64,000 bases of DNA from Allobaculum mucilyticum (GTDB lineage Bacteria; Bacillota_I; Bacilli_A; Erysipelotrichales; Erysipelotrichaceae), in NCBI RefSeq assembly GCF_022701195.1, contig NZ_CP078089.1:248001-312000 (forward strand), given 5' to 3'. The position numbers and the translations under genes are program-made. A model generated the notes under the pieces. It searched no databases and was not told the origin of the DNA. It saw only the letters and a program-made list of their open reading frames with translations. This document shows, piece after piece, positions 36,125-44,095 of this stretch. Numbering within the stretch: the stretch's first letter is position 1; the number at the start of each line of letters is the position of its first letter.

Positions 36125-36154
36125 TGACCGCTTTTACACCCAAAATGACCGCTT
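36125..36154 (+). promoter_or_regulatory. Pair of 9-bp direct repeats with 21-bp period (LytTR-like operator)
   Basis: TGACCGCTT occurs at 36125-36133 and again at 36146-36154, 12 bases apart. Two 9-bp direct repeats separated by 12 bp are the binding-site layout of LytTR response regulators (ComE, BlpR, PlnD, AgrA). The second copy continues as ACCGCTTCAG, close to the ACCxTTxAG style of those sites. It lies 22 bases before a TTGACA element and upstream of a secreted-protein gene. No LytTR gene is in the window, so the regulator would be elsewhere. Confidence 0.5.
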
Positions 36155-36176
36155 CAGCATCAGAGCTTCATTTTAT

Positions 36177-36205
36177 TTGACAAACAGGCTTAACTGTAAT
36201 TGTAA
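36177..36205 (+). promoter_or_regulatory. Probable promoter of the secreted-protein gene
   Basis: A perfect TTGACA (36177-36182), then a poor -10 (TTGTAA at 17-base spacing or TGTAAA slightly further). A good -35 with a weak -10 next to upstream repeats fits an activator-dependent promoter. Confidence 0.45.
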
Positions 36206-36248
36206 AAGACGTCGTTTACCACAGAACTGATTGCAGAAAAGAATTCTT

Positions 36249-36785
36249 ATGATCCGTAAATTTATATCTGCCGTCCTGAGTTCATCCATCATACTCTCCG
36301 GACCATTGATCCGTACTGAACCTGCACCGCAGACATCTAGTCCAATGGGATGCAGCGATACCTGTGAAAGCCTGCAGGATACTCTTCTGCTGGAAGATAC
36401 ATCAGAAACCGGTCACAGACTGTACAGGTATGAAAGCGGCGTAGAAGTCGAAGTTCTCAGTGAAAACGAATGGATCATTCGAGACTATCCAAATGTTTTT
36501 GAAGCTGAAACTCCCGAAAAAGGCATGCGCTCATGGACTTCGATCGGCCTGGCTATCCTGACGTTTGCCAACGCAGTTTTAACAACATGTCAGACCGTTC
36601 AATATATCACCGGCCATGACATCTGCCGGATTGTACTCAGCTATCTGACCGCTGCCCCCTCTAATGGAACATTTACCTATGAACTGACCGGAACTTATAT
36701 TCCAGGCTATATTCCAGGGTGTGAGCCTGCCCATTCGCTGCCCTGCAATTCCGGATACTGGGAATATCGAGTGATCCGAAAATGA
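36249..36785 (+). CDS. Secreted Cys-containing protein, large-bacteriocin-like
   Basis: A 178-residue product from ATG 36249, with AGAAAAG upstream. An N-terminal signal (MIRKFISAVLSSSIILSG) is followed by a 70-residue acidic/polar region. Then comes a hydrophobic segment (TSIGLAILTFANAVLTTCQ) and a C-terminal part with conserved-looking cysteines: TVQYITGHDICRIVL, then GTYIPGYIPGCEPAHSLPCN and GYWEYRVI. The layout and the GCEP-HS-PCNSGYWEY end resemble what I recall of geobacillin 26-type large bacteriocins of Bacillota; I cannot confirm this. It is followed by a small membrane protein and preceded by LytTR-like repeats, both consistent with a regulated secreted antimicrobial. Confidence 0.6.
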   Translation: MIRKFISAVLSSSIILSGPLIRTEPAPQTSSPMGCSDTCESLQDTLLLEDTSETGHRLYRYESGVEVEVLSENEWIIRDYPNVFEAETPEKGMRSWTSIGLAILTFANAVLTTCQTVQYITGHDICRIVLSYLTAAPSNGTFTYELTGTYIPGYIPGCEPAHSLPCNSGYWEYRVIRK

Positions 36786-36816
36786 TTACGCTGTCCAGAA
36801 AAAACTGATCGGATTT

Positions 36817-36993
36817 ATGATTCTAGCCTTACAGTGGCCGTTCGTACTTTCTCTGTCCCATTATCTGAACGTCCATGCTTATATTCTCTGGGCATGGACC
36901 ATCGGAATCCTGTTCATGCTTTTATTATATGCAGTCCAGTTCTCTCTGATCCGGCCGCTCTTAACAGGATCCGCAGGATACAGAAGGATATAA
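36817..36993 (+). CDS. 58-residue membrane protein (possible immunity or partner peptide)
   Basis: It begins MILALQWPFVLSLSHYLNV and has two hydrophobic helices, the second around ILWAWTIGILFMLLLYAVQF, then a short basic tail ending GYRRI. It starts 31 bases after the secreted-protein stop on the same strand. The ribosome site is weak (GATCGGA), and the frame is open further upstream without a better start. Small two-helix proteins directly behind bacteriocin genes are often immunity proteins, which is the inference here. It could also be a remnant. Confidence 0.45.
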   Translation: MILALQWPFVLSLSHYLNVHAYILWAWTIGILFMLLLYAVQFSLIRPLLTGSAGYRRI

Positions 36994-37324
36994 CATTCAG
37001 TCATTCATTCGATCCTCCATCTTCATTACAGACATTTGGCAGAATGATGATGAAAAGAATGGTGAAGACTGACATCTGTTCCTGTTCTCACTTTTTAAAG
37101 CAGGAGCAAAAGAATGCAATGGCTGACCGGTTTAAACCTGATTCATCAGAGCATCCTTTTCTGCTGTTATCTGTTATCTATTCAAGCGCATCGTCCCTTC
37201 TACCGCACGGCCAATCCTTCATTCAGTCATGGAAATCCGGCTTCAAAAAAGAATGGCTCCATCCGGGCTGATGAATTTCTTTGAACCGGACTGGCCTGTA
37301 TGTTGTATGAAGGAGATGATATTT
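36994..37324. other. Gap between the small membrane protein and the exporter genes
   Basis: No supported gene. Open frames here lack a ribosome site and protein-like composition. No terminator is evident, so the exporter genes could be read from the upstream promoter. Confidence 0.35.
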
Positions 37325-38065
37325 TTGGAATTAGAAGATACGAGCCGGCTTGCGACGGTTATCATGCGAACAGGCAAGCTGCTTCTCGCTTCCGGCGGCG
37401 ATGTCGTCAGTGTCAAACAGGCCATGAAGACTGTATGCAAGACGCATTCCGATGCGAAAAAGCCAGAAGCCATTGTCGGGTCAAACACGATCACGTTTTC
37501 GTTCAAAGTACATCATCAGATCATCACACGAGTCTGCGAAGTGAAAAAAATCGGCAATGACATCACGCATATCGAAATGATTCACGACTTCTGCGAGCAC
37601 TGCGCAGATATGTCCCTCGATCAGATGGAAAAGGCCCTGGATGAAATTGAAAACACACGGCCTGTTGCCAGATGGATCCGGGTGCTTGCCTCCGGTATCT
37701 GTTCCGCAGGTTTTGGTCTGTTTTTTAACGACTGGCTGGATACACCTTATATTTTTCTGATTGGACTGGGAGCAGGGTGGATTTTAACGTCCAAAGCCAA
37801 TCGAATCATGAATATCATTGCCGCCAGTTTCTTTGTCACGATTATTCCAATTCTGCTGCAGAAAATCGGAATCCATATCGGTATCGAGAAAACGGTAGTT
37901 TCCAACATGCCTCTGATGGTGCCGGGCATGGTTATGTTCAATGCAATTCGCGATACCCTGAACGGTAACTATCAGGCAGGATGGAACCGGATTGCGGAAG
38001 CGTTAATGATCGGTGCTTCAATCGCAACAGGCACCGGCGTAGCGCTGGCGGTACACCTGATATGA
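37325..38065 (+). CDS. Threonine/serine exporter family protein, large (ThrE N-terminal type) subunit
   Basis: About 246 residues from TTG 37325, which is 9 bases after AAGGAG; ATG 37307 or 37316 are alternatives. The N-terminal cytoplasmic part (RLATVIMRTGKLLLASGGDVVSVKQAM) matches PF06738. About five transmembrane helices follow (WIRVLASGICSAGFGLFF, IMNIIAASFFVTIIPILL, MVPGMVMFNAIRDTLNGNY, ALMIGASIATGTGVALAV). The GMVMFNAIRDTLNGNY segment is typical. Split ThrE systems work as a pair with the gene that overlaps this one by four bases. Presence inside a composite transposon is unusual. Confidence 0.85.
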   Translation: MELEDTSRLATVIMRTGKLLLASGGDVVSVKQAMKTVCKTHSDAKKPEAIVGSNTITFSFKVHHQIITRVCEVKKIGNDITHIEMIHDFCEHCADMSLDQMEKALDEIENTRPVARWIRVLASGICSAGFGLFFNDWLDTPYIFLIGLGAGWILTSKANRIMNIIAASFFVTIIPILLQKIGIHIGIEKTVVSNMPLMVPGMVMFNAIRDTLNGNYQAGWNRIAEALMIGASIATGTGVALAVHLI

Positions 38066-38496
38066 CGACTATTCTGATCAATGCGCTTGGAGCGGGGATT
38101 GTCTGCAGCATGTGCTCCATTCGCTTTAACGGACGGGGGAAAAATATCCCCGTAGCCGGTCTGATCGGTTTTGCAGCTGCTTTTGTCACGGGATTTTTTT
38201 CCGGTCTGTATGTAAGAGCGTTTGTCTCCGGGCTGACCTACAGCATTCTCTCGGAGATTTTCTCCCGACTCTACCACAAGCCGGTAGCAGTTTATCTGCC
38301 GGCTGTTCTCGTTCCGTTCGTTCCAGGAAAACTGACCTACTACATGATGGGCGAATTCGTCCATGGCGACCGGGTTGCGGCACTTGACCGCGTCGCAGAG
38401 ATTCTGTGCGTATGCGGAATGATCGCTCTGGCTATACTTCTGACCGAAACAGTCATCCGGCTCTGGACAGAATTCAGAAAGAAAAAAGCCGCCTGA
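38062..38496 (+). CDS. Threonine/serine exporter family protein, small (PF12821) subunit
   Basis: A 144-residue protein from ATG 38062, overlapping the stop of the preceding gene (ATGA). Four hydrophobic segments are visible: ILINALGAGIVCSMCSIRF, VAGLIGFAAAFVTGFFSGL, VAVYLPAVLVPFVPGKLTYYMM and ILCVCGMIALAILLTETVIRL. The VPGKLTYYMMGEFVHGD motif is the counterpart of the ThrE C-terminal domain (VPGxxxY). Together with the larger subunit it should export threonine/serine or related small amino acids or peptides. Confidence 0.85.
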   Translation: MTTILINALGAGIVCSMCSIRFNGRGKNIPVAGLIGFAAAFVTGFFSGLYVRAFVSGLTYSILSEIFSRLYHKPVAVYLPAVLVPFVPGKLTYYMMGEFVHGDRVAALDRVAEILCVCGMIALAILLTETVIRLWTEFRKKKAA

Positions 38497-38589
38497 TCAT
38501 TGCAACAAACAGCAATCAGGCCGCTGGGACGGCGTGAATATAAGAAATTTCCAAAAGACTGACCATTCAATTTAAAGTAGCTGCGGGTA

Positions 38590-40304
38590 CAATGTCATTA
38601 AGTTAAAGTCGTAAACCTCGCTGAAGTTCCTGAACCAGAGGAGTAGAAGGATTGTTCTAAGAAGAGGAAGCACGACGAAAAGGGTAATTTTTTCGTGTTT
38701 AAAAAAATCACCCTGTCGTTAATTAGTGCTTTATCAAGCTGTTCTACCTATTTCTTTGCTTTTTCCTTTTTACCTTCGCGGTCGATCAGGGCGAACAGAT
38801 TCTGTCTTTCGTTCCAGAAGTTTAATAAGCCCTGCTCCGGTATAGGTTCCTTCATTCCAGAAGAACGATCGAGTTGCAGCCATAAGAATCGAGTTGCAGC
38901 CATAAGAAAGGTAAAGTCGATTTTTCGTTCCGTCTTCCGTTTCACAGCCCGTTCCAGCCAAAGGCGAGTCTTCTTCCTTTTTTCGACGTGATTACGGATT
39001 CTCGAATTCATGTTGTAAATGGTCATCTTGGCGTACACCTCTCCAATGACCACTTCTTTCTTTCTGCCGTGAATATGTTCCAGGCCCAGCTCTCTTTTGA
39101 GATCTCTGAAACTGATTTCGATCTGCCAGCGCAGCCGGTAGATTTTCTTCAGATCATCCGTGCTGAAGGAATCAGCAGAGAGGTTGGTAAAGAGTGTAAT
39201 AAAGGACTCTTTTTCCCCGCATTTAACCTTAAATCTGACTGCTCTTCCATGGAGGGGCAGCTCCGTTACACCGTTTGAAAACTCAGGGTGTTTTGGATAA
39301 GACGAAATGTACTTGTATGTATCCCAGTTCTCCTTAACCTTCTTATTGTTCCTGGAAGTTAAAGTTACATCAAACGGAATGTCATACTCTTCGGTTTCCG
39401 GTGTGGGATAGTGCTTCAGAATACTGGTTGCGGAGGATTCATCTTTGATTCGAATGACGAAGTGTTTTCCGGATTGATCGAGCCGGTGAAATGTCATGAG
39501 GCATTCGTATCCTCTGTCACAGGTGTAGATAACGTTCGGATCTTCGACCCGCTCTGCCAGATCAAGGAAAGCAGAGTCTTCATTCTTCTCGGAGCCGGGC
39601 TGCAGTACCATATCGACGCAGGTGTGATTCAAGACATCGTAAAGCATGTTGGCATGGAAGTAATGGCGCTTTCCGCCTTTCTTGGACCCTCCATAAGTCG
39701 ATAAATCGTTACCGTCAGGCGAGACGCGCAGTTCCGAGCCGTCCACGGCCAGGAGCCTGTAACTTTTGAAACGCTCGGTATCAAGATAGCGGAACCCCTG
39801 GCTCATTCTGTTGAAAACGCCGATATATAGAGACGATTTGATTTTCTGTCTTGCCTGGGAGATAGCGGATAAAGAAGCTGAAGACAGAGACGGATGAAGC
39901 TGTGGGAGTGAAGCACTGATTGACCGGGTATCTGCCCGATAGGAAATAGAGATAACAGGTAACAGGTTCAGATTTCTGTTTCTGGAGAAATCCGTTTGGG
40001 GATTAGAAAAAATTTCAGGTTTACAGATTTCAGCCGCTATTGCGCGGTTAAAAGATCTTCTGAATTTATCGCATAGATTACTGGTGTCAGACATAGGTGA
40101 TTTTTCCTTTCATCACCTGACTGGCCGCTACGCGGCCGCACGGCGGGGTGAAAAAAACAACATTTAGAACCAACAAAATCAATTTATGCAAAATAAAAAC
40201 CAGTTTTTACGATTAGCAAAAACTGGTTTTATAAGCCTTGAAAAAAGAGGACCTCTTCTTAGTGCGATTGGAGATCCTCGTTCGAAATTAACTTAATGAC
40301 ATTG
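38590..40304 (-). mobile_element. Divergent IS4-family insertion sequence (1715 bp)
   Basis: It has the same 17-bp terminal inverted repeats as the 1650-bp IS (CAATGTCATTAAGTTAA) but a clearly different transposase, so the two belong to one subgroup with exchangeable ends. Left flank GCTGCGGGTA and right flank ATCTTATCGC do not match each other, so it did not insert here on its own. Internal hairpins near 38683-38714 and 40195-40232 flank the gene. Confidence 0.9.
38748..40094 (-). CDS. IS4-family DDE transposase (divergent)
   Basis: A 448-residue transposase with the same architecture as the 1650-bp IS protein. DDE residues lie in YRLLAVDGSELRV, YTCDRGYECL and KIYRLRWQIEISFRDLKRELGLEH. Near the 3' end, a perfect 20-bp tandem duplication (38868-38887 and 38888-38907) changes the reading frame, so the C-terminus after LMAATR is not what the unduplicated sequence would encode. 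Activity is therefore uncertain. ATG 40094 follows AAAGGAAAAA. A GC-rich hairpin precedes it (GGCCGC-tac-GCGGCC), paralleling the leader hairpin of the other IS. Confidence 0.9.
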   Translation of the reverse strand: MSDTSNLCDKFRRSFNRAIAAEICKPEIFSNPQTDFSRNRNLNLLPVISISYRADTRSISASLPQLHPSLSSASLSAISQARQKIKSSLYIGVFNRMSQGFRYLDTERFKSYRLLAVDGSELRVSPDGNDLSTYGGSKKGGKRHYFHANMLYDVLNHTCVDMVLQPGSEKNEDSAFLDLAERVEDPNVIYTCDRGYECLMTFHRLDQSGKHFVIRIKDESSATSILKHYPTPETEEYDIPFDVTLTSRNNKKVKENWDTYKYISSYPKHPEFSNGVTELPLHGRAVRFKVKCGEKESFITLFTNLSADSFSTDDLKKIYRLRWQIEISFRDLKRELGLEHIHGRKKEVVIGEVYAKMTIYNMNSRIRNHVEKRKKTRLWLERAVKRKTERKIDFTFLMAATRFLWLQLDRSSGMKEPIPEQGLLNFWNERQNLFALIDREGKKEKAKK

Positions 40305-40314
40305 ATCTTATCGC
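40305..40314. repeat. Right copy of 10-bp target duplication of the composite element
   Basis: ATCTTATCGC, identical to 34263-34272. Confidence 0.8.
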
Positions 40315-40345
40315 TTATAAAACTAGCCCGGACTGTGATCCGGTT

Positions 40346-40453
40346 TTATTTCTTGCCGTACCAGCCTTCGCCTTCATATTTCCAGCCAAGAGTGACCAGA
40401 TGGTCTTTCTCTTTTGCATTCAGCGTATAGTAATGCGCTCCGGCACCTTGTAA
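40346..40453 (-). pseudogene. C-terminal DUF5648 repeat fragment, 5' end lost
   Basis: The minus strand encodes GAGAHYYTLNAKEKDHLV, then GWKYEGEGWYGKK and a stop, a single DUF5648 repeat. Upstream it runs straight into the opposite-strand metallophosphoesterase remnant at about 40455, so the gene was broken by an inversion or deletion. It may originally have been the C-terminal module of that same secreted protein. Confidence 0.7.
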
Positions 40454-40455
40454 AC

Positions 40456-42436
40456 CGAAGAGCGCTGAGTGCAGATGAAATTGCGCAGTCCTATCAGCCA
40501 CTCGGCTACGGCATTGCTTTAGATCATCTAAGCGACCGTCTGAACTTAATGACTGCCGGCGAACGCTACAGTGCCGAAGCAATTGAGACAATGAAAGCCT
40601 CCGTCGCTCAGGCAAAAGAAGATCTCAAGGCAGAAGACGCCGATCGTACTGCTGTATATGCAGCCGTTATGGATGAATACGAAGAATTCATGGAAGGCAC
40701 GCCCGCGAATCTGAGCTTCCATGTCGTTTCCGATCTGCACACCAGCAGCGATGCTTCGCTGAATCTCTTTGAAACCGCACTGGCTGACATGAATACAGTC
40801 AACCCGGATGCAAAAGCCATTCTTCTGGCTGGCGATCTGCCGCAGAACGGCAAGCCTGAAGAAATGACGAAGTTCTATGAAAAACTCGATGCCGGTCTTG
40901 GTGAAAAGACAGAGGGTGTCTTTGTCTGCATGGGCAACCAAGAAATGCGCGGTCCAACTTCTTCCCAGTGGGAAGACAGACCCGCAGGTGTAAATGCTCA
41001 TTATCCGATCATCTCTGCAAGCTGCCTGGAAAACAATGGAAAATACATGGGCGAGCAGACCGACAAGGTGTATTACGACTAGTGGATTGACGGCTATCAC
41101 TTCATAGTTCTCAACTCAGAAAACTCGCCCAAAGACATGTCGTAGCTGACCGACGAACAGCTAGCCTGGCTGGATGAAAAGCTCAGCGAAGATGAATCTC
41201 TCTCCCGTCCATCATTTGACATGATCCATCAGGCACTCAACTACACCCATTCCGGTTCGATGAACTAGAACGGATTTGGCGATCAGGATGAAGCAATGAA
41301 GGAAATCCTGAAAAAGCATCCCGAAACGATTCTGATCACCGGTCATATTCATAACCCGTTCGGTACAGTTGAAATCATGGATTCCCTCTATGGAACGCTT
41401 GTGGATGTTCCTGTCTTTACCAGCAAAGGTCTTGGCTATGAAGTCTATGTCTATGACACAGAAGTCGTATTCCGTGCCAGAAACTACTCCACCCAGGAAT
41501 GGCTGCCCGATTACGATGCCATCATCGAACTCGATACACTGCCTTCTCTTGCTGCAAGAACAGAGAGCCTCAATGAGGAAGACTACGCAGCTGCCTCCTG
41601 GCTGAAGCGTATCCAAAACTTGAAACGCTCAAAAGCTCTGCACAGGAAATTCAGAATCTGACTTTTGGCAGTTTTGGAAGTCAGTCCCGTTTTGACATCA
41701 ACGTCTTGCAAAAACAGTACGTAAACGCCTTTGCTTTGCTGAAAGAAAAACCGGACATCAACTATTCCAGACTGCAGACAGCCGTTGACGCCGCAAACTC
41801 CCGTGAACAGGCTGGCGATCTGGATGGTCTGGATTCGATTGTTCAGGATGAATTCCGTGCAGCTCTTGCCGCATGAAATACGCTGCTCAGTAATGATGAA
41901 ACCGATCAGGAAACGGTCGATGCAGCTGCCCTGCGCCTTGAAAAAGCGACTGCTCTGCTCGATCTCAAAGATGAACTCAATAATCTGGGTGTTCTGATCG
42001 GACTGGCGGAAGACGTTGATCAGGACGAATACACAGAAGAAAGCTATGCCTCCCTGCAGAGCGCGATCAGAACTGACCTTGACAGTCTGAGCGAAACAAA
42101 CCTGAATTCTGCAGCAGAAAAGCTGCAGCAGGCGATCAGTCAGCTTGTTCCAAAGCCAGTTCAGGCCGATCTGCAGCTTCTGCGTCTTCTGGATCAGAAA
42201 TGCCAGAATCTGGATGCAGAGCTGTACGAAGAAACCGGATGGACAGCTTATGAAGCCCGCCTGAAAGAGGCCAGAGCTCTGATTGCGCAGGAAGATGCAA
42301 GTGAAATCCTGAGGCAGGATGAAGTCGACCAGATGACAGACTCTCTGCATGACTGCCTCCTCAAGCTGCGTCTGATTCCCAAAGCTGAACTTCTCAGCCA
42401 GCTCAATCCGGCAGACTAGTTTTACAACCATAAACC
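40456..42436 (+). pseudogene. Secreted calcineurin-like metallophosphoesterase with FIVAR-like helices, decayed
   Basis: The N-terminus is missing. The reading starts VNRRALSADEIAQSYQ, then a FIVAR-like helix region, then the metallophosphoesterase core: FHVVSDLHTS, AILLAGDLPQNG, VCMGNQEM and ITGHIHNPFG, giving Asp/His/Asn metal ligands. Three in-frame TAG codons (41080, 41143, 41266) interrupt it where glutamine fits, a frameshift lies near 41625, TGA is at 41874 and TAG at 42418. The C-terminal half has FIVAR-type helices (ALRLEKATALLDLKDELN, YASLQSAIRTDL). IS copy 2 is inserted at its end, and a Lys/Asn/Thr-rich remnant continues past 44096. Confidence 0.8.
42428..42436. repeat. Target duplication of IS copy 2, left
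   Basis: CCATAAACC, repeated at 44087-44095. Confidence 0.85.
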
Positions 42437-44086
42437 CAATGTCATTAAGTTAAGGAGGGATAAAAATCGTATACCCTGTTCATGAGCGTTGTCATTTCTT
42501 ATATTTTGCGTCTCAGGCATGACGAAAAGGATGATTTTCTACCTGTTGAAAAAATCATCCTGATGACTTTTCGGTTTTCAAATCTGTCACTTCTTCTTTC
42601 TGGTATCAGCTCTTCCTTCTCTGATCGGAGATATCCTGGCCAGAAGAAGATCTTCCAGTGTACTCAAGCTGATTCTGGCTTTTTTGAACAGCCACTGTTG
42701 AATCGTTTTGATGATGAATCCGAAATCTGCCTTCTGCTTGTGCTTTTTGGCCTGAGCGATGCGCTTCTGGTGCTGACGAGATCTTTCTACCTTGTTGCGC
42801 AAACGGGAACAAAGATTGTAGAGAGTCATTTTGGCATAGATCTCTGCCTGGACCAGATCAAGCTTCCTTGAATGAGTCCATTCAAGATCGGTGTTTCGTT
42901 TCAGTCCCCTGAAGCCGACTTCAACCTGCCAGCGCAGACGGTAGATCTGCTTGATGTCCTCGGTCCCAAACTCAGCTTCCGACAGATTGGTGCAGACGGT
43001 AATGAATGATTCATTCCCTTCGCAGGCAGCTTTGAACCTCACAACCCTGATATTTAAAGGGAGTTCAGTCGTTTGACCGTCAAATTCAGGCTGCTTCCTG
43101 TACGAAGAGATGTACTTATAGACATCCCAATGGTCTTTGACATGCCTGTTGTTTTTACTGGTCAGAATCACATTGAAAGGAATGTCATACTCTTCTGACT
43201 CGGGAGTCTTATAGTACTTGAGAATGCTTGTAGATGATGTCTCGTCTTTGATACGTATGACAAAAGGGACATGTTCCTTCTGCAGGCGATAGAAAGACAT
43301 AAGAGCTTCGTATCCCCGATCAGCGATGAAGATGGCTTTCTGAAATGAAGAACGCTGAGCGAGTTCAAGAAGAGCTGAATCTTCATTCTTCTCAGAGCCG
43401 GGTTGAAGCAGCGCGTCAGTAAAGACGGAGTTGAGGGCGTCGAATTCGGCATTCAAATGAACAAAGTGCCTCTTCTTGCCTTTTTTAGAAGCGCCATAGG
43501 TGATGTCATTGTCCTGTTCAGGAAGAACTTGAATCTCGCTTCCATCTACAGCGAGGAGGCGATAACCCTTGAAGGTTTTAACATCAGAGCTGGAAGTTGC
43601 CTTGTTAAACCGATTGAAGACGTTTTTATAAAGTGAAGAGTTGATTTTGGAACGGGCCTGAGACACAGCAGAGGCTGAAACAGATGATCCGCCCTTAAAC
43701 AGGATCCAGGGAAAGGAAGCAGCGAGGGATTCCTCTGTCAGCTGAAACGGAAGAAGGACAAGCTCATGCAGGTCAATCTGCCGCTTACGGGTGAAGGCGG
43801 ACTGAGAAGTAAAATTGGCAGGGTTCGCCGTTTCTGAGCTGATGATATTGAGGAAGGTGTTTCTGAAGAAAGAACATTCTTTGGCGATAGCAGTCATAGG
43901 GAAAACTCCTTTAAGTTCTCCCCATCGGCTGCGAAGCAGCCGCGCGGCGGCAGAAATTTGTCAATAGATTTTTAGAAAAAAGTGAAAAAACTCGAATCAT
44001 TCGAGATTTGACTTGAAGAGTAGAAAAAAGACCACATCACTGCTTAACGCTGATGTGGTCTGAGAAATCTTAACTTAATGACATTG
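42437..44086 (-). mobile_element. IS4-family insertion sequence, copy 2 (1650 bp)
   Basis: Same length, inverted repeats and internal hairpins as copy 1 at 34273-35922. It is flanked by its own 9-bp duplication CCATAAACC, so this is a simple insertion into the already decaying metallophosphoesterase gene. Near identity with copy 1 points to recent transposition. Confidence 0.95.
42587..43897 (-). CDS. IS4-family DDE transposase (copy 2)
   Basis: A 436-residue protein identical in sequence to that at 34423-35733. The DDE triad and YREK motif are intact (AVDGSE, ADRGYE, YRLRWQVEVGFRGLK), as are the ATG with AAAGGAG and the leader hairpin. Two intact copies with complete ends suggest the element is active or was very recently. 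Confidence 0.95.
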   Translation of the reverse strand: MTAIAKECSFFRNTFLNIISSETANPANFTSQSAFTRKRQIDLHELVLLPFQLTEESLAASFPWILFKGGSSVSASAVSQARSKINSSLYKNVFNRFNKATSSSDVKTFKGYRLLAVDGSEIQVLPEQDNDITYGASKKGKKRHFVHLNAEFDALNSVFTDALLQPGSEKNEDSALLELAQRSSFQKAIFIADRGYEALMSFYRLQKEHVPFVIRIKDETSSTSILKYYKTPESEEYDIPFNVILTSKNNRHVKDHWDVYKYISSYRKQPEFDGQTTELPLNIRVVRFKAACEGNESFITVCTNLSEAEFGTEDIKQIYRLRWQVEVGFRGLKRNTDLEWTHSRKLDLVQAEIYAKMTLYNLCSRLRNKVERSRQHQKRIAQAKKHKQKADFGFIIKTIQQWLFKKARISLSTLEDLLLARISPIREGRADTRKKK

Positions 44087-44095
44087 CCATAAACC
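44087..44095. repeat. Target duplication of IS copy 2, right
   Basis: CCATAAACC, identical to 42428-42436. Confidence 0.85.

Larger units (their letters stand above)
34273..40304. mobile_element. Composite transposon bounded by two different IS4-family elements
   Basis: The segment begins and ends with the same inverted repeat (CAATGTCATTAAGTTAA), starts with IS copy 1 (34273-35922) and ends with a distinct IS (38590-40304). The direct duplication ATCTTATCGC flanks the whole segment, not the individual ISs: the inner junctions are GTCTACAACA (right of copy 1) and GCTGCGGGTA (left of the other IS). This is what transposition of the unit as one piece would leave. Cargo: a LytTR-like operator, a secreted Cys-containing protein, a 58-residue membrane protein and a ThrE-type exporter pair. 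Whether it is still mobile is unknown. Confidence 0.7.

Noticed and set aside
36834-37271. 145-codon plus-strand frame between the secreted protein and ThrE genes
   Set aside because: It overlaps the small membrane ORF in another frame, has no ribosome site and its composition is not protein-like.
41080-41268. Three in-frame TAG codons suggesting TAG-to-glutamine recoding
   Set aside because: mnmA and the DUF1292 gene end in TAG as normal stops, and the same remnant also has a TGA, a frameshift and an IS insertion, so decay is simpler.
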